In this document: one piece after another, positions 8,404 to 17,546 of the stretch
Layout: each line of letters begins with the position of its first letter
Position numbering within the stretch: the stretch's first letter is position 1
NCBI RefSeq assembly: GCF_003852545.1
Contig: NZ_QAJR01000015.1
Coordinates: forward strand, 1 to 64,000
DNA: 64,000 bases
Source of the DNA: Acidovorax sp. FJL06
Lineage (GTDB): Bacteria > Pseudomonadota > Gammaproteobacteria > Burkholderiales > Burkholderiaceae_C
Direction of reading: 5' to 3'
Position numbers and translations under genes: made by a program
Notes under the pieces: generated by a model
What the model was told of the DNA's origin: nothing
Database searches by the model: none
What the model saw: the letters and a program-made list of their open reading frames with translations, nothing else

Positions 8404-9075
8404 GTGAATTACCAGTTCCAGTTCGATGCCGTGTTGGCCGCGTGGCCCTTGTTGCTCAAGGGCACGTGGATCACCGTGCAGCTGTCGCTCACGGCCACCT
8501 TGCTCGGGCTGGTGGTTGCCATCTTCTGCGCCTGGGGCAAGACGGGCGGGCCCGCGTGGCTGCGGTTCCTGATCAATGCGTACATCGAGGTCATCCGCAA
8601 CACGCCGTTCCTGGTGCAGCTGTTCTTTTTCTTCTTTGCACTGCCGTCCATCGGCTTGCGCTGGTCGCCCTACACGGCGGCGCTCACGGCCATGGTGGTC
8701 AATCTGGGCGCCTATGCGGCCGAGATCGTGCGGGCGGGCATCGAGTCCATCCCCAAGGGGCAGATCGAGGCGGGCAAGGCGCTCAACCTCAAGCCCTGGG
8801 AGATCTTCCGCTTCGTCATCCTCAAACCCGCGCTCAAGGCCATCTACCCCGCACTCACCAGCCAGTTCATCCTGTTGATGCTCAGCTCGGCTGTGGTGTC
8901 GGTGATCTCGGCGGACGACCTGACCTCGGTGGCGGCCAACCTGCAGTCGCAGACCTTCCGCAGCTTTGAGATCTACATCGTGGTGGCGGCCATTTACCTG
9001 GTGCTGGCGCTGTCGTTCTCGGCGCTGTTCAAGCTGATCTACCAGCGCACGCTGAACTACCCCGACCGTCGCTGA
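8404..9075 (+). CDS. Polar amino acid-type ABC transporter permease 1
   Basis: A 223-residue inner-membrane permease with about five hydrophobic segments, of the HisM/GlnP type. The early stretch WPLLLKGTWITVQLSLTATLLGL and the EAA-loop region EAGKALNLKPWEIFRFVILP-like motif (here VILKPALK) match the family. Starts with GTG at 8404, 35 bases after the palindromic operator. It is followed 12 bases later by a second permease, so a heterodimeric channel is likely. First gene of the operon 8404-15344. Confidence 0.92.
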   Translation: MNYQFQFDAVLAAWPLLLKGTWITVQLSLTATLLGLVVAIFCAWGKTGGPAWLRFLINAYIEVIRNTPFLVQLFFFFFALPSIGLRWSPYTAALTAMVVNLGAYAAEIVRAGIESIPKGQIEAGKALNLKPWEIFRFVILKPALKAIYPALTSQFILLMLSSAVVSVISADDLTSVAANLQSQTFRSFEIYIVVAAIYLVLALSFSALFKLIYQRTLNYPDRR

Positions 9076-9087
9076 GGAAAACCTGCC

Positions 9088-9741
9088 ATGCGTACTTTCG
9101 GATTCTCGGAATTCCTTTTCATCCTGCAGGCTGCGCAGTGGACGCTGGCGCTGTCGGCCATCGCCTTTGTGGGCGGGGCGCTGCTGGGCCTGGTGGTGGC
9201 GCTGTCGCGCACCTCTGAGAACGCCATGGCGCGCAACGCGTCGCGGGTGTTCATCCAGGTCTTTCAGGGCACGCCGCTGCTGCTGCAGTTGTTTCTGATC
9301 TTTTTTGGTGCCCCGGTGATGGGGCTGGACATCAACCCCTGGGTGGCGGCGGGCGTGGCGCTGGTGCTCAACAGCGCGGCCTTCCTCGCAGAGATCTGGC
9401 GCGGCTGTATTGAAGCGGTGCCACGCGGCCAGTGGGAGGCCGCGCAGGCCCTGAACCTGAGCTACATCAACCGCATGCGGTTTGTGGTGCTGCCGCAGGC
9501 TTTCAAGATCGCGCTGCCGCCCACGGTGGGCTACATGGTGCAGATCATCAAAGGCACCTCGCTGGCCGCCATCATCGGCTTCACCGAGATCACGCGGGCG
9601 GGGCAGATCATCAACAACGCCACCTTCCAGCCGCTGCATGTGTTCACCACCGTGGCCGCGCTGTACTTCGTGATCTGCTGGCCGCTGTCGCTGCTGGCGG
9701 CGCGCATGGAGCGCCAGCGGGCCCGGGCGCTGGCCCGCTGA
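9088..9741 (+). CDS. Polar amino acid-type ABC transporter permease 2
   Basis: A 217-residue permease homologous to the preceding one. It has the amino-acid permease signature IFIQVFQGTPLLLQLFLIFFG-like run near residues 52-72 and the coupling loop EAAQALNLSYINRMRFVVLPQAFK (about 115-138) that docks on the ATPase. About five membrane spans. Pairs with the product of 8404-9075 to form the pore. The final residues are basic (RMERQRARALAR). Confidence 0.92.
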   Translation: MRTFGFSEFLFILQAAQWTLALSAIAFVGGALLGLVVALSRTSENAMARNASRVFIQVFQGTPLLLQLFLIFFGAPVMGLDINPWVAAGVALVLNSAAFLAEIWRGCIEAVPRGQWEAAQALNLSYINRMRFVVLPQAFKIALPPTVGYMVQIIKGTSLAAIIGFTEITRAGQIINNATFQPLHVFTTVAALYFVICWPLSLLAARMERQRARALAR

Positions 9742-9820
9742 CCGGCCCGCACGGCCCCACGCACTTTTTCTTTTGCTGTTTGTTTTCTCGTTCCCGTCTA
9801 CAACCACCCGGAGACATGCC

Positions 9821-10627
9821 ATGACCTTTTCCCTGCACCGCCGCACCGTCACCACCGCCCTGGCCGCCCTCGGCCTGGGTGCCGCCCTCACGGCCTTTGC
9901 GCCGCTGGCCGCCGCGCAGTCCGTGGCCGACATCAAGAAGAAGGGCGAGCTGACCATTGGCATGCTGGTGGACTTTCCACCCTACGGCACCACCAATGCG
10001 CAAAACCAGCCCGACGGCTACGACGCCGACGTGGCCAAGCTCTTGGCCAAGGAGCTGGGCGTGAAGGCCAACATCGTGCCCGTGACCGGCCCCAACCGCA
10101 TTCCCTTCCTGCTGACCAACAAGGTCGACGTGCTGGTGGCCTCGCTCGCCGTCACCCCTGAGCGCGCCAAGCAGGTGCAGTTCTCGCAGCCCTATGCAGC
10201 CGCCACCATCGTGCTGTACGGCAAGACGGGCGCCAACATCAAGAGTGCGGCCGACCTCAAGACCGTGCGCGTGGGCGTGGCCCGTGCCAGCACGCAAGAC
10301 GTGGCGGTGACCAAGGCTGCGCCCGAGGGCACCGAGATCCGCCGCTTCGACGACGACGCATCGGCCATGCAGGCACTGATCTCGGGCCAGGTCGATGCGA
10401 TCGGCTGCTCGGTCACCGTGGCGGCGCAGATCGCCAAGCGCGTGCCCGCCAACACCTTCGAGAACAAGTTCAACCTGCTGCAGCAGGCCATGGGCATTGC
10501 CCTGCGCCCCGGCCAGGACGAACTGGTGAAAACCGTCAACGACTTCGTGGCGCGCAACACGGCCAACGGCGAGCTGAACAAGCTGTACCAGAAATGGCTG
10601 GGCGCCGACCTGCCCAAGCTGCAGTAA
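9821..10627 (+). CDS. ABC transporter substrate-binding protein (family 3)
   Basis: A 268-residue periplasmic solute receptor. The signal peptide covers about residues 1-32 (RR near the start, hydrophobic core, cleavage after AAA-Q). The mature part begins [22 protein letters not shown], the typical family 3 opening, and has [27 protein letters not shown], the conserved hinge and ligand region. ATG 9821 is chosen because GGAG at 9811-9814 precedes it by six bases; an upstream in-frame start would add a non-signal extension. The ligand may be an amino acid or, from the operon, a sugar acid or amino sugar acid. Confidence 0.92.
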   Translation: MTFSLHRRTVTTALAALGLGAALTAFAPLAAAQSVADIKKKGELTIGMLVDFPPYGTTNAQNQPDGYDADVAKLLAKELGVKANIVPVTGPNRIPFLLTNKVDVLVASLAVTPERAKQVQFSQPYAAATIVLYGKTGANIKSAADLKTVRVGVARASTQDVAVTKAAPEGTEIRRFDDDASAMQALISGQVDAIGCSVTVAAQIAKRVPANTFENKFNLLQQAMGIALRPGQDELVKTVNDFVARNTANGELNKLYQKWLGADLPKLQ

Positions 10628-10662
10628 GACACCTCCAGACAGGACAGCACAAGGAGCCATTG

Positions 10663-11442
10663 ATGAGCGACGCAGTCACGACCGCCCCCGGCACCCCGCC
10701 GATCATCCGCATGGAAGGGGTCAACAAGTGGTACGACAGCTTTCAGGTGCTGACCGACATCCACCTGTCGGTGCGGCCCGGGGAGCGCATCGTGATCTGC
10801 GGGCCGTCGGGCTCGGGCAAGTCCACGCTGATCCGGTGCATCAACCGGCTGGAGACCGTGCAGAAGGGCCGCATCGAGGTGGACGGGATCGACCTGACCG
10901 CCGGCGGCAAGAACGTGGATGCCGTGCGCGCCGAGGTGGGCATGGTGTTCCAGCAGTTCAACCTGTTTCCGCACCTCACCATTTTGGAGAACTGCACGTT
11001 GGCGCCCATGCGATCGCGTGGCATGGGCCGCGAAGAGGCCGAGGCGGTGGCCATGAAGTACCTCACGCGCGTGCGCATCCCCGAGCAGGCGCACAAGCAC
11101 CCCAGCCAGCTGTCGGGCGGGCAGCAGCAGCGCGTGGCCATTGCGCGCGCGCTGTGCATGGCGCCCAAGGTGATGCTGTTCGACGAGCCCACCTCGGCGC
11201 TGGACCCGGAGATGGTCAAGGAAGTGCTGGACACCATGATCGGCCTGGCCGAAGACGGCATGACCATGCTGTGCGTGACGCACGAAATGGGCTTTGCGCG
11301 CAGCGTGGCCGACCGTGTGATCTTCATGGCCGACGGCAAGATCCTGGAGCAGGCGCCGCCCGCGCAGTTCTTCGGCCAGCCGCAGCACGAGAAGACGCGC
11401 CAGTTCCTCGGCCAGATCCTGAGTTCGCACCACGCCCACTGA
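10663..11442 (+). CDS. ABC transporter ATP-binding protein (amino acid type)
   Basis: A 259-residue ATPase. Walker [10 protein letters not shown] lies at 47-55, the signature is LSGGQQQR, Walker B is [13 protein letters not shown], and the switch histidine is in [10 protein letters not shown]. It is of the GlnQ/HisP type, energising the two permeases upstream. ATG 10663 follows AAGGAG at 10651-10656. The in-frame earlier start is inside the upstream gene and unlikely. Confidence 0.95.
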   Translation: MSDAVTTAPGTPPIIRMEGVNKWYDSFQVLTDIHLSVRPGERIVICGPSGSGKSTLIRCINRLETVQKGRIEVDGIDLTAGGKNVDAVRAEVGMVFQQFNLFPHLTILENCTLAPMRSRGMGREEAEAVAMKYLTRVRIPEQAHKHPSQLSGGQQQRVAIARALCMAPKVMLFDEPTSALDPEMVKEVLDTMIGLAEDGMTMLCVTHEMGFARSVADRVIFMADGKILEQAPPAQFFGQPQHEKTRQFLGQILSSHHAH

Positions 11443-11549
11443 ATTCGCTGAGTCCGCTCCGTGCGTTGAATGCATGCACTGGGCTTTGTTGATGCAGCCC
11501 CGGCAAAAGCCTTGTGAAGGCCCCGTCGACGGGCTTGAAAGAAACACCC

Positions 11550-12305
11550 ATGAAGGTATTGATCTCCCTGTCCTCCTTCGGTGCGGCCGAAACGGGGCGC
11601 CACGGCCAGCTGTGGTGCACCGACCTGGCCCGCCACGCCGGTGCCGACGGCGTGGAAGTGCGCGGCGAGCTGTTGCGCGACGCATCCACCGAGCTGCCCG
11701 CGCTGGCGGGCCGGGCGGCGGTGTACTCCAGCCCCGAGGGCCTGTGGACCCACGGCGGCGCGCTGGACGAGGCAGCCTTGCAGCGCGGTCTGCACGCATC
11801 GCAGGTGCTGCAGGCGCCCCGGCTCAAGATGTCCATTGGCGGCTTCGGCGCGCACCTGCCGCAGTCGCAGGCATCGCTGCAGCGCCTGAAGGCGCTGCTG
11901 GCCGCCGCCCCGCAGGTGGAGCTGGTGATCGAGAATGACCAGACCGCCACCGCCGGCACGCTGGCCGCCATGCAGGTGTTCTTTGCGGCGCAGGCGCAGG
12001 CCGGGCTCGACCTGGGCATGACCTTTGACATGGGCAACTGGCACTGGCAGGGCGAATGCCCGCTGCAGGCCGCGCAGGCCCTGGCGCCGCATGTGCGCTA
12101 TGTGCACTGCAAGGGCGTGCAGCGCCTGCCGGCCAAGTGGATTGCGGTGCCGCTGGCCGAGTCGGTGGCCCCCTGGCGCGCCGTGCTGCGCGCGCTGCCG
12201 GCCGATGTGCCACACGCCATTGAATACCCGCTGGTGGGCGACGACCTGGCGGGCGTCACGCGCGAGCAGGTGGACTTCATCCGTGCGGTGCGAGGTGCGG
12301 CATGA
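11550..12305 (+). CDS. TIM-barrel sugar isomerase/epimerase-like protein
   Basis: A 251-residue protein of the xylose-isomerase-like AP-endonuclease-2 fold. Visible barrel elements with metal-ligand-type residues are VELVIENDQT (Glu-Asn-Asp), LGMTFDMGNWHW (Asp, His), VRYVHCKG (His-Lys) and AIEYPL (Glu). Family members are hydroxypyruvate isomerases, tagatose epimerases and inosose isomerases. The start codon ATG 11550 is used; an in-frame GTG at 11514 is possible. It overlaps the kinase gene by four bases, so translation is coupled. Substrate not known; a 2-keto sugar acid or its phosphate is inferred from neighbours. Confidence 0.82.
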   Translation: MKVLISLSSFGAAETGRHGQLWCTDLARHAGADGVEVRGELLRDASTELPALAGRAAVYSSPEGLWTHGGALDEAALQRGLHASQVLQAPRLKMSIGGFGAHLPQSQASLQRLKALLAAAPQVELVIENDQTATAGTLAAMQVFFAAQAQAGLDLGMTFDMGNWHWQGECPLQAAQALAPHVRYVHCKGVQRLPAKWIAVPLAESVAPWRAVLRALPADVPHAIEYPLVGDDLAGVTREQVDFIRAVRGAA

Positions 12306-13255
12306 GCGACGCCACCACTTTCGACGTCGCCCTGTTTGGCGAGGCCATGCTGCTGCTGGTGGCCAATGAGCCCGGCCCGCTGGAGAACGCCACGGGTTTT
12401 TACAAACGCACGGCCGGTGCCGAGACCAACGTGGCCATCGGCCTCGCGCGCCTGGGCCTGAAGGTGGGCTGGGCCAGCCGCCTGGGCACCGACTCCATGG
12501 GCCGTGCGCTGATCGCGGCCATGCGCGGCGAGGGCATCGACTGCTCGCACGTGGTCTGCGACGCCACGCAGCGCACGGGCTTTCAGTTCAAGGAACGCGT
12601 GACCGACGGGCGCGACCCGCAGGTCGAATACCACCGCAAGGGCTCGGCCGCCAGCCAGATGGGCCCGGCCGATGTGGACGAGCCCTGGCTGCGGTCCGCG
12701 CGCCACCTGCACGCCACGGGCGTGTTCGCGGCCATCTCGGACAGCAGCCAGCAGGCGGCCCTCCGCACGCTGGAGGTGATGCGCGCCGCGGGCCGCACCA
12801 TCTCGTTCGACCCCAACCTGCGCCCCACGCTCTGGGCCTCGCCCGAGGCCATGCGCCACGGGATCAACACCCTGGCAGCCTATGCCGACTGGGTGCTGCC
12901 GGGCCTGGAGGAGGGCGTGTTCCTGACCGGCGAAACCACGCCCGAAGGCGTGGCGCGGTTCTACCGCGAGCGGGGTGCGAAGCTGGTTGTCGTGAAGCTC
13001 GGGCCTGAGGGCGCCTACTACGACAGCGACGTGGCCGGCACTGGCCGCGTGCCCGGCGTGCCCGTGGCCCAGGTGGTGGACACCGTGGGCGCGGGCGACG
13101 GCTTTGCGGTGGGGGTGGTCAGCGCGCTGCTCGAAGGCCTGCCCGTGCCGGCCGCCGTGCGCCGTGGCGCATGGATCGGTGCGCGCGCGGTGCAGGTGCT
13201 GGGCGATACCGAAGGGCTGCCCACGCGGGCGCAATTGCAGGAGGCGGGCCTGTGA
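12302..13255 (+). CDS. kdgK: PfkB-family sugar kinase, probable 2-dehydro-3-deoxygluconokinase
   Basis: A 317-residue ribokinase-fold kinase. The N-terminal FGEAMLLLVANEPGPL and GAETNVAIGLARLGL fit KDG kinases. The C-terminal PfkB signature DTVGAGDGFAVGVVSALLEG carries the catalytic Asp. Expected reaction: ATP-dependent phosphorylation of 2-keto-3-deoxygluconate or a related keto-acid to a 6-phosphate. It overlaps the isomerase upstream by ATGA and the dehydrogenase downstream by four bases. No KDPG aldolase is present in the window, so the product must be handled elsewhere. The kinase class is firm, the exact substrate less so. Confidence 0.85.
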   Translation: MSDATTFDVALFGEAMLLLVANEPGPLENATGFYKRTAGAETNVAIGLARLGLKVGWASRLGTDSMGRALIAAMRGEGIDCSHVVCDATQRTGFQFKERVTDGRDPQVEYHRKGSAASQMGPADVDEPWLRSARHLHATGVFAAISDSSQQAALRTLEVMRAAGRTISFDPNLRPTLWASPEAMRHGINTLAAYADWVLPGLEEGVFLTGETTPEGVARFYRERGAKLVVVKLGPEGAYYDSDVAGTGRVPGVPVAQVVDTVGAGDGFAVGVVSALLEGLPVPAAVRRGAWIGARAVQVLGDTEGLPTRAQLQEAGL

Positions 13256-14283
13256 ACGGGCCTGCATCTCCATCTGCATCTGCGGTGGAAGGCGCGTCCT
13301 TGCGCAAGAAGGTGCTGGTCTTTCGCGAGCTGCCGCCCGACCAGCTCGCGCGGCTGGCGGCTGTGCACGACGTGACCGTGGCCAACCCCCGCAAGCCGGA
13401 AGAGCGCGCGCTGTTCGACGCGGCGCTTGGCCAGGCCCAGGGGCTGATCGGGTCGAGTTTTCCGGTGGATGCCGCGCTGCTGGCGCGTGCGCCCCGGCTG
13501 GAGGTGGTCTCCAGCGTCTCGGTGGGCGTGGACAACTATGCGCTCGACGCGCTGCAGGCCCGGGGCATCGTGCTGTGCCACACGCCTGGCGTGCTGGACG
13601 AAACCGTGGCCGACACCGTGTTCGCGCTGCTCATGGCCACCAGCCGCCGTGTGGTGGAGCTGGCGCAGCTGGTGCGCGAGGGCCGGTGGACCAAGAACAT
13701 CGGCGAAGACCTGTTCGGCAGCGATGTCCATGGCAAGACTTTGGGGCTGCTGGGCTTTGGCCGCATCGGCCAGGCCATCGCGCGCCGGGCGGCACTGGGC
13801 TTTGGCATGCCGGTGCTCTACCATGCGCGCCGGCCGGTGGACCTGGCCGACACCGCCCCCGAGCTGCAGGGCAAGGCCACGCAGGTGCCACTGGCCACGC
13901 TGCTGGCGCAATCGGACTTCGTGGTGGCCATGCTGCCGCTGTCGGGCAGCACGCGGGGCCTGGTCAACGCCGACGTCTTTGCAGCCATGAAGCCCGGCGC
14001 CATCTTCATCAACGGCGGGCGCGGCGCCACGGTGGTGGAGCAGGACCTGCTGCACGCGCTGGACCACGGCACGCTGCGCGCGGCGGGCATGGATGTGTTT
14101 GCCACCGAGCCGCTGCCGCTCGACTCGCCCCTGCGCACCCACCCGCGCGTGACGCCGCTGCCGCACATCGGCTCGGCCACGCATGGCACGCGCCACGCCA
14201 TGGCCGTGCTGGCCACCACCAACCTGCTGCAGGCGCTGGCCGGAGAGCGGCCCGCCGCCGTGTATAACGCCGCGCAAGCATGA
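13252..14283 (+). CDS. D-isomer-specific 2-hydroxyacid dehydrogenase
   Basis: A 343-residue NAD(P)-dependent dehydrogenase of the glyoxylate/hydroxypyruvate/2-ketogluconate reductase family. The Rossmann motif LGLLGFGRIGQAIARRAA, the catalytic Arg region FINGGRGATVVEQ, the catalytic Glu in DVFATEPLPLDSP and the active-site His in PLPHIGSAT are all present. Start is GTG 13252, overlapping the kinase stop, with an AGGAGG-like site at 13239-13244. Probably reduces a 2-keto acid made or taken up by this pathway. Confidence 0.9.
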   Translation: MNGPASPSASAVEGASLRKKVLVFRELPPDQLARLAAVHDVTVANPRKPEERALFDAALGQAQGLIGSSFPVDAALLARAPRLEVVSSVSVGVDNYALDALQARGIVLCHTPGVLDETVADTVFALLMATSRRVVELAQLVREGRWTKNIGEDLFGSDVHGKTLGLLGFGRIGQAIARRAALGFGMPVLYHARRPVDLADTAPELQGKATQVPLATLLAQSDFVVAMLPLSGSTRGLVNADVFAAMKPGAIFINGGRGATVVEQDLLHALDHGTLRAAGMDVFATEPLPLDSPLRTHPRVTPLPHIGSATHGTRHAMAVLATTNLLQALAGERPAAVYNAAQA

Positions 14284-15344
14284 CCCCACCGACACCCGCA
14301 CCATCGGCCACGCCCCGCGTCCGCCCCACCATTGCCGATGTCGCGGCCGAGGCGGGTGTGTCCAAGGCCACGGTGTCGCGCTACTTCAACCACCGCGAGC
14401 GCCTGCTCAGCCCCGACATCGCCGCGCGTGTCGAGGCCGCCATCGCCAAGCTGGCCTACGTGCCCAGCCCCATGGCCCAGGCGCTCAGCCATGGCCGCTC
14501 GCGCCTCATCGGCCTGGTGGTGGCCGACATCACCAACCCCTATTCGGTGGCCGTGCTGCGCGGCGCCGAGAAGGCCTGCCAGGAGGCGGGCTACCTGGTG
14601 ATGCTGTTCAACCTGGGCAACGACCGCGAGCGCGAGCGTGCCGCCATTGACGCCCTGGCGAGCTACCAGGTGGACGGTTTCATCCTCAACACCCTGGGGC
14701 AGGGCGATGGGCAGGCCGACCTGCACACCCTGCATGGCAAACCCGCCGTGCTGGTGGACCGGCGCCATGCGGGCCTGGCGGCGGACTTTGTCTCGCTCGA
14801 CAACGAAGGCGCCATGCGCGATGCCTGTATGCACCTGGTGCAGCAGGGCTGGCACCACCTGCTGTACATCACCCAGCCCCTGCTGGGGGTGAGTTCGCGC
14901 ATCGAGCGCACGGCCGCCTTCCGGGCTTGCCTGGCTGCACAGGGCGCTGAAGCCGCCCTGGTGCGCGGCGAGGTGCTGGAACTGGCCGCAGAGCAGGGCG
15001 ATGAGGTGCTTGACCAGGCGCTGGCAGGTCTGCGCGAGCGGGCCGGGCCCGGCGAGCGCTGTGCCGTGGTGGCGGGTAACTCGGTGGTCACGCTGCGGGT
15101 GGCGGCTGCGGTGTCGCGCATGGGCTGGACCTTTGGGCAGGAGCTGGGCTTTGTGGGGTTTGACGACCCCGAGTGGGCCCCGCTGATACGGCCCGGCCTG
15201 AGCACGGTGGCGCAGCCCACCGATGCCATCGGCCACCGCGCCGCGCAATGCCTGCTGGACCGGCTGGGCGGCCTGCAGGGCCCCCCGCGCGAAAGCCTGT
15301 TGCCGGGGCAGCTCATGGTGCGGGGCTCGTCCTTGGGTGACTAG
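14280..15344 (+). CDS. LacI-family transcriptional regulator
   Basis: A 354-residue repressor. The N-terminal helix-turn-helix (TIADVAAEAGVSKATVSRYF, about 17-36) and hinge helix (SPMAQALSHGRS) are followed by the type I periplasmic-binding-like sensor domain starting at LIGLVVADITNPY. It overlaps the dehydrogenase stop by ATGA and so is the last gene of the transport-catabolic operon. The perfect palindrome at 8353-8368 is the likely operator. The effector is probably the transported acid or its keto-deoxy intermediate (inference). Confidence 0.93.
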   Translation: MTPPTPAPSATPRVRPTIADVAAEAGVSKATVSRYFNHRERLLSPDIAARVEAAIAKLAYVPSPMAQALSHGRSRLIGLVVADITNPYSVAVLRGAEKACQEAGYLVMLFNLGNDRERERAAIDALASYQVDGFILNTLGQGDGQADLHTLHGKPAVLVDRRHAGLAADFVSLDNEGAMRDACMHLVQQGWHHLLYITQPLLGVSSRIERTAAFRACLAAQGAEAALVRGEVLELAAEQGDEVLDQALAGLRERAGPGERCAVVAGNSVVTLRVAAAVSRMGWTFGQELGFVGFDDPEWAPLIRPGLSTVAQPTDAIGHRAAQCLLDRLGGLQGPPRESLLPGQLMVRGSSLGD

Positions 15345-15479
15345 TACAGAGGCCTGGCTGAGCGGCCTCCGGCTTCGGGGCCGGCCCGCTGATTCCAGGG
15401 CCTGCGGTATGCTTTGCGGCCGCCGCCCAGTGTTCTGCCGGGCCCTTCATCCCATGCTGTTTTTTGCAGGTGCGCCCTT

Positions 15480-16187
15480 GTGCTGACCCCTTCCCTGGAC
15501 ATCTCCCGCATCCGCGCCATCTCCATCGACCTGGACGACACGCTCTGGCCCATCTGGCCCACCATCACGCGGGCAGAAAACGTGCTGCTGGACTGGCTCA
15601 CGCACCATGCGCCCGCCACGGCGGCCCTGTTCTCCAGCGCCGAATCGCTGCGCGCCATCCGCAACCAGATGGTGGCGCTGCGGCCCGACCTGCTGCACGA
15701 TCTGAGCGCGCTGCGGCGCGAGTCCATCCGCCTGGCGCTGACCCAGGCCGGTGACGAGCCCGCGCTGGCCGAACCAGCGTTTGACCTGTTCTTTGCCGAA
15801 CGCATGCGTGTGGAGCTGTTTGACGATGCCCACGACACACTGGCGTTTTTGTCGGCGCGCTACCCGGTGGTGGCGGTGTCCAACGGCAATGCCGATGTGC
15901 ACCGCATCGGCATCGGCCACTACTTTCGCCACAGCATCAGCGCGTCGGAGTTTGGCGTGGCCAAGCCCGATGCGCGCATCTTCCATGCCGCCGCCACGGC
16001 GGCCGACGTGTTGCCCCACGAGGTGCTGCATGTGGGTGACGACGCCACGCTGGATGCCCAGGGGGCTCTGCATGCGGGCATGCAGGCCGTGTGGATCAAC
16101 AGCGCCAACCACCCCTGGCCGCACGGCGACACGCCGCCGCATGCCACGGTGGACAGCCTTACTGCACTGTGCAGACTGCTGGCCTGA
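15480..16187 (+). CDS. HAD-family hydrolase
   Basis: A 235-residue haloacid-dehalogenase-fold phosphatase. Motif I is ISIDLDDTLWP (Asp18, Asp20), motif II VVAVSNGNADV, motif III Lys in GVAKPDARIFHAA, and motif IV VLHVGDDATLDAQGA. A helical C1-type cap lies between motifs I and II. The GTG start at 15480 is chosen because no better in-frame ATG lies near the conserved N-terminus. Stands alone between the LacI gene and a repeat element. The substrate is a small phosphorylated metabolite, not identifiable here. Confidence 0.9.
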   Translation: MLTPSLDISRIRAISIDLDDTLWPIWPTITRAENVLLDWLTHHAPATAALFSSAESLRAIRNQMVALRPDLLHDLSALRRESIRLALTQAGDEPALAEPAFDLFFAERMRVELFDDAHDTLAFLSARYPVVAVSNGNADVHRIGIGHYFRHSISASEFGVAKPDARIFHAAATAADVLPHEVLHVGDDATLDAQGALHAGMQAVWINSANHPWPHGDTPPHATVDSLTALCRLLA

Positions 16188-16195
16188 AATGGAGA

Positions 16196-16315
16196 CCCCC
16201 TGTGTCGCCTTCGGCGCCTTCCCCCGGGGGGACGACACCTTCGCTGCGGGGCGGCCCTTGCTCGGCGTCCCTGGCTTGGGGCGCGCCCGTGTCACGGGCG
16301 CGTGCTTCGATCCAC
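16196..16315 (+). repeat. Dispersed GC-rich intergenic repeat, copy A
   Basis: Begins CCCCCTGTGTCGCCTTCG, continues with a CCTTCCCCC/GGGGGG pair and a GCGGGGCGGCCCTTGC core, and ends CTGGCTTGGGGCGCGCC. The same blocks in the same order occur on the minus strand at 23895-24014 and 26530-26642. Confidence 0.75.
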
Positions 16316-16448
16316 CACGGGGTTGCGCAATGGCGGGCTCCCGAATTGCTTCTTGCTTCTTGCTTCAGGTCAAGGTTTGGGCGTGCGGTGGTTGATGCCG
16401 CTGCCCAATGACGCCACACTCACCCGTCGCTGTGCGACCCCTCCCACC

Positions 16449-17294
16449 ATGCCCCGTAATCCCCCCCCATTGCCCACCGTCCGCACCATCGGCCTGATGC
16501 AGCCCATGACCTGGCTGGTGCTGGCCTGGCGCGACATGGCGCGGGCGGGCTGGATCAGCTTTGCGCATGGCCTGGCGCTCACGCTGTTTGGGGCCGCCAT
16601 CTTTGCGGTGGGGCACTACCGGTTCTGGCTGCTGGCGGGGGCGCTGTCGGGCTTTCTGGTGGTGGCGCCCGTGCTGGCCACCAGCCTGTACGCCTTGAGC
16701 CGCGCGCTGGAGCGCCGCGAGAGCGCCAACCTGGGCGTGGTGCTCAAGACCTGGTTCAACTGGCAGAACAGCCATGTGAACAAATGGGGCAACGACTACT
16801 GGTGCATGGTGCAGTTTGGCGCCCTGCTGGCGCTGGCGGCCTCGGGCTGGGTCATGACCTCGGCGGCGCTCATCACGCTGCTGGCGCCGGTGCCGATCGA
16901 AACACCGCTCGACTTTCTGCGCCATGTGGTGATGGCCCGCGAGGGCTGGCTGTTCGAGATCTGGCTGGCGCTGGGCAGCCTCATGGCGGCGCCGATTTTT
17001 GCGTCCAGCGTGGTGGCCATGCCGCTGCTGCTGGACCGCCGCGCCACGCTGCTGCAGGCGGTGCTCACCAGCTGGCAGGCCGTGGTGGTCAACCCGCTGC
17101 CCATGGCGTTCTGGGCGGCGCTGATCCTGGGTTTCACCCTGCTGGGCCTGGGCTCGCTGCTGCTGGGCCTGATCGCCGTGATGCCCATGCTGGGCCATGC
17201 CAGCTGGCATGCGTACCGCGACCTGGTGGACGCATCCAGCCTGCCCGAGCGCGACCTGGCAGCACCCGTGCGCACGCCTGGAGGGGCATCGTGA
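16449..17294 (+). CDS. DUF2189-like integral membrane protein
   Basis: A 281-residue protein with about six hydrophobic segments, including AHGLALTLFGAAIFAVGHY, FWLLAGALSGFLVVAPVLATSLYALSRALERRE, and the C-terminal LILGFTLLGLGSLLLGLIAVMPMLGHASWHAYRDLV. This pattern matches the DUF2189 (BPSS1780-like) family from memory. Its function is unknown. ATG 16449 is used; an in-frame ATG at 16395 is possible. The stop overlaps the start of the next small membrane gene by four bases, so the two are co-translated. Confidence 0.8.
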   Translation: MPRNPPPLPTVRTIGLMQPMTWLVLAWRDMARAGWISFAHGLALTLFGAAIFAVGHYRFWLLAGALSGFLVVAPVLATSLYALSRALERRESANLGVVLKTWFNWQNSHVNKWGNDYWCMVQFGALLALAASGWVMTSAALITLLAPVPIETPLDFLRHVVMAREGWLFEIWLALGSLMAAPIFASSVVAMPLLLDRRATLLQAVLTSWQAVVVNPLPMAFWAALILGFTLLGLGSLLLGLIAVMPMLGHASWHAYRDLVDASSLPERDLAAPVRTPGGAS

Positions 17295-17503
17295 TTTTTG
17301 GTTTCACCGAGGCGCAGATCTCGGGCTTCTTCCTCACCTACGGGGTGGGGGCGTTCATCGCCTACATGCTGTTCATCATCGGGCAGCTGGCGTGGGAGTC
17401 CAAGGCCGGCCGCTTTGGCACCTTTGTGCTCTTCCTGGGCCTGGGCGTGGGGTTTGTGGGGTTTCTTGCCAAAATCGTGATCCAGTGGTGGCTGGAGAGG
17501 TGA
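17291..17503 (+). CDS. Small DUF2788-like membrane protein
   Basis: A 70-residue protein with two membrane helices (about 12-32 and 43-65) separated by a short basic loop ESKAGRFG, ending in WWLER. The GTG start overlaps the preceding stop (GTGA). Matches DUF2788 by memory; no function is known. Confidence 0.8.
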   Translation: MIFGFTEAQISGFFLTYGVGAFIAYMLFIIGQLAWESKAGRFGTFVLFLGLGVGFVGFLAKIVIQWWLER

Positions 17504-17546
17504 GCGCGTGGTTGTGCTCCCCGGCCACCACGCTGCGGACCCTTCC

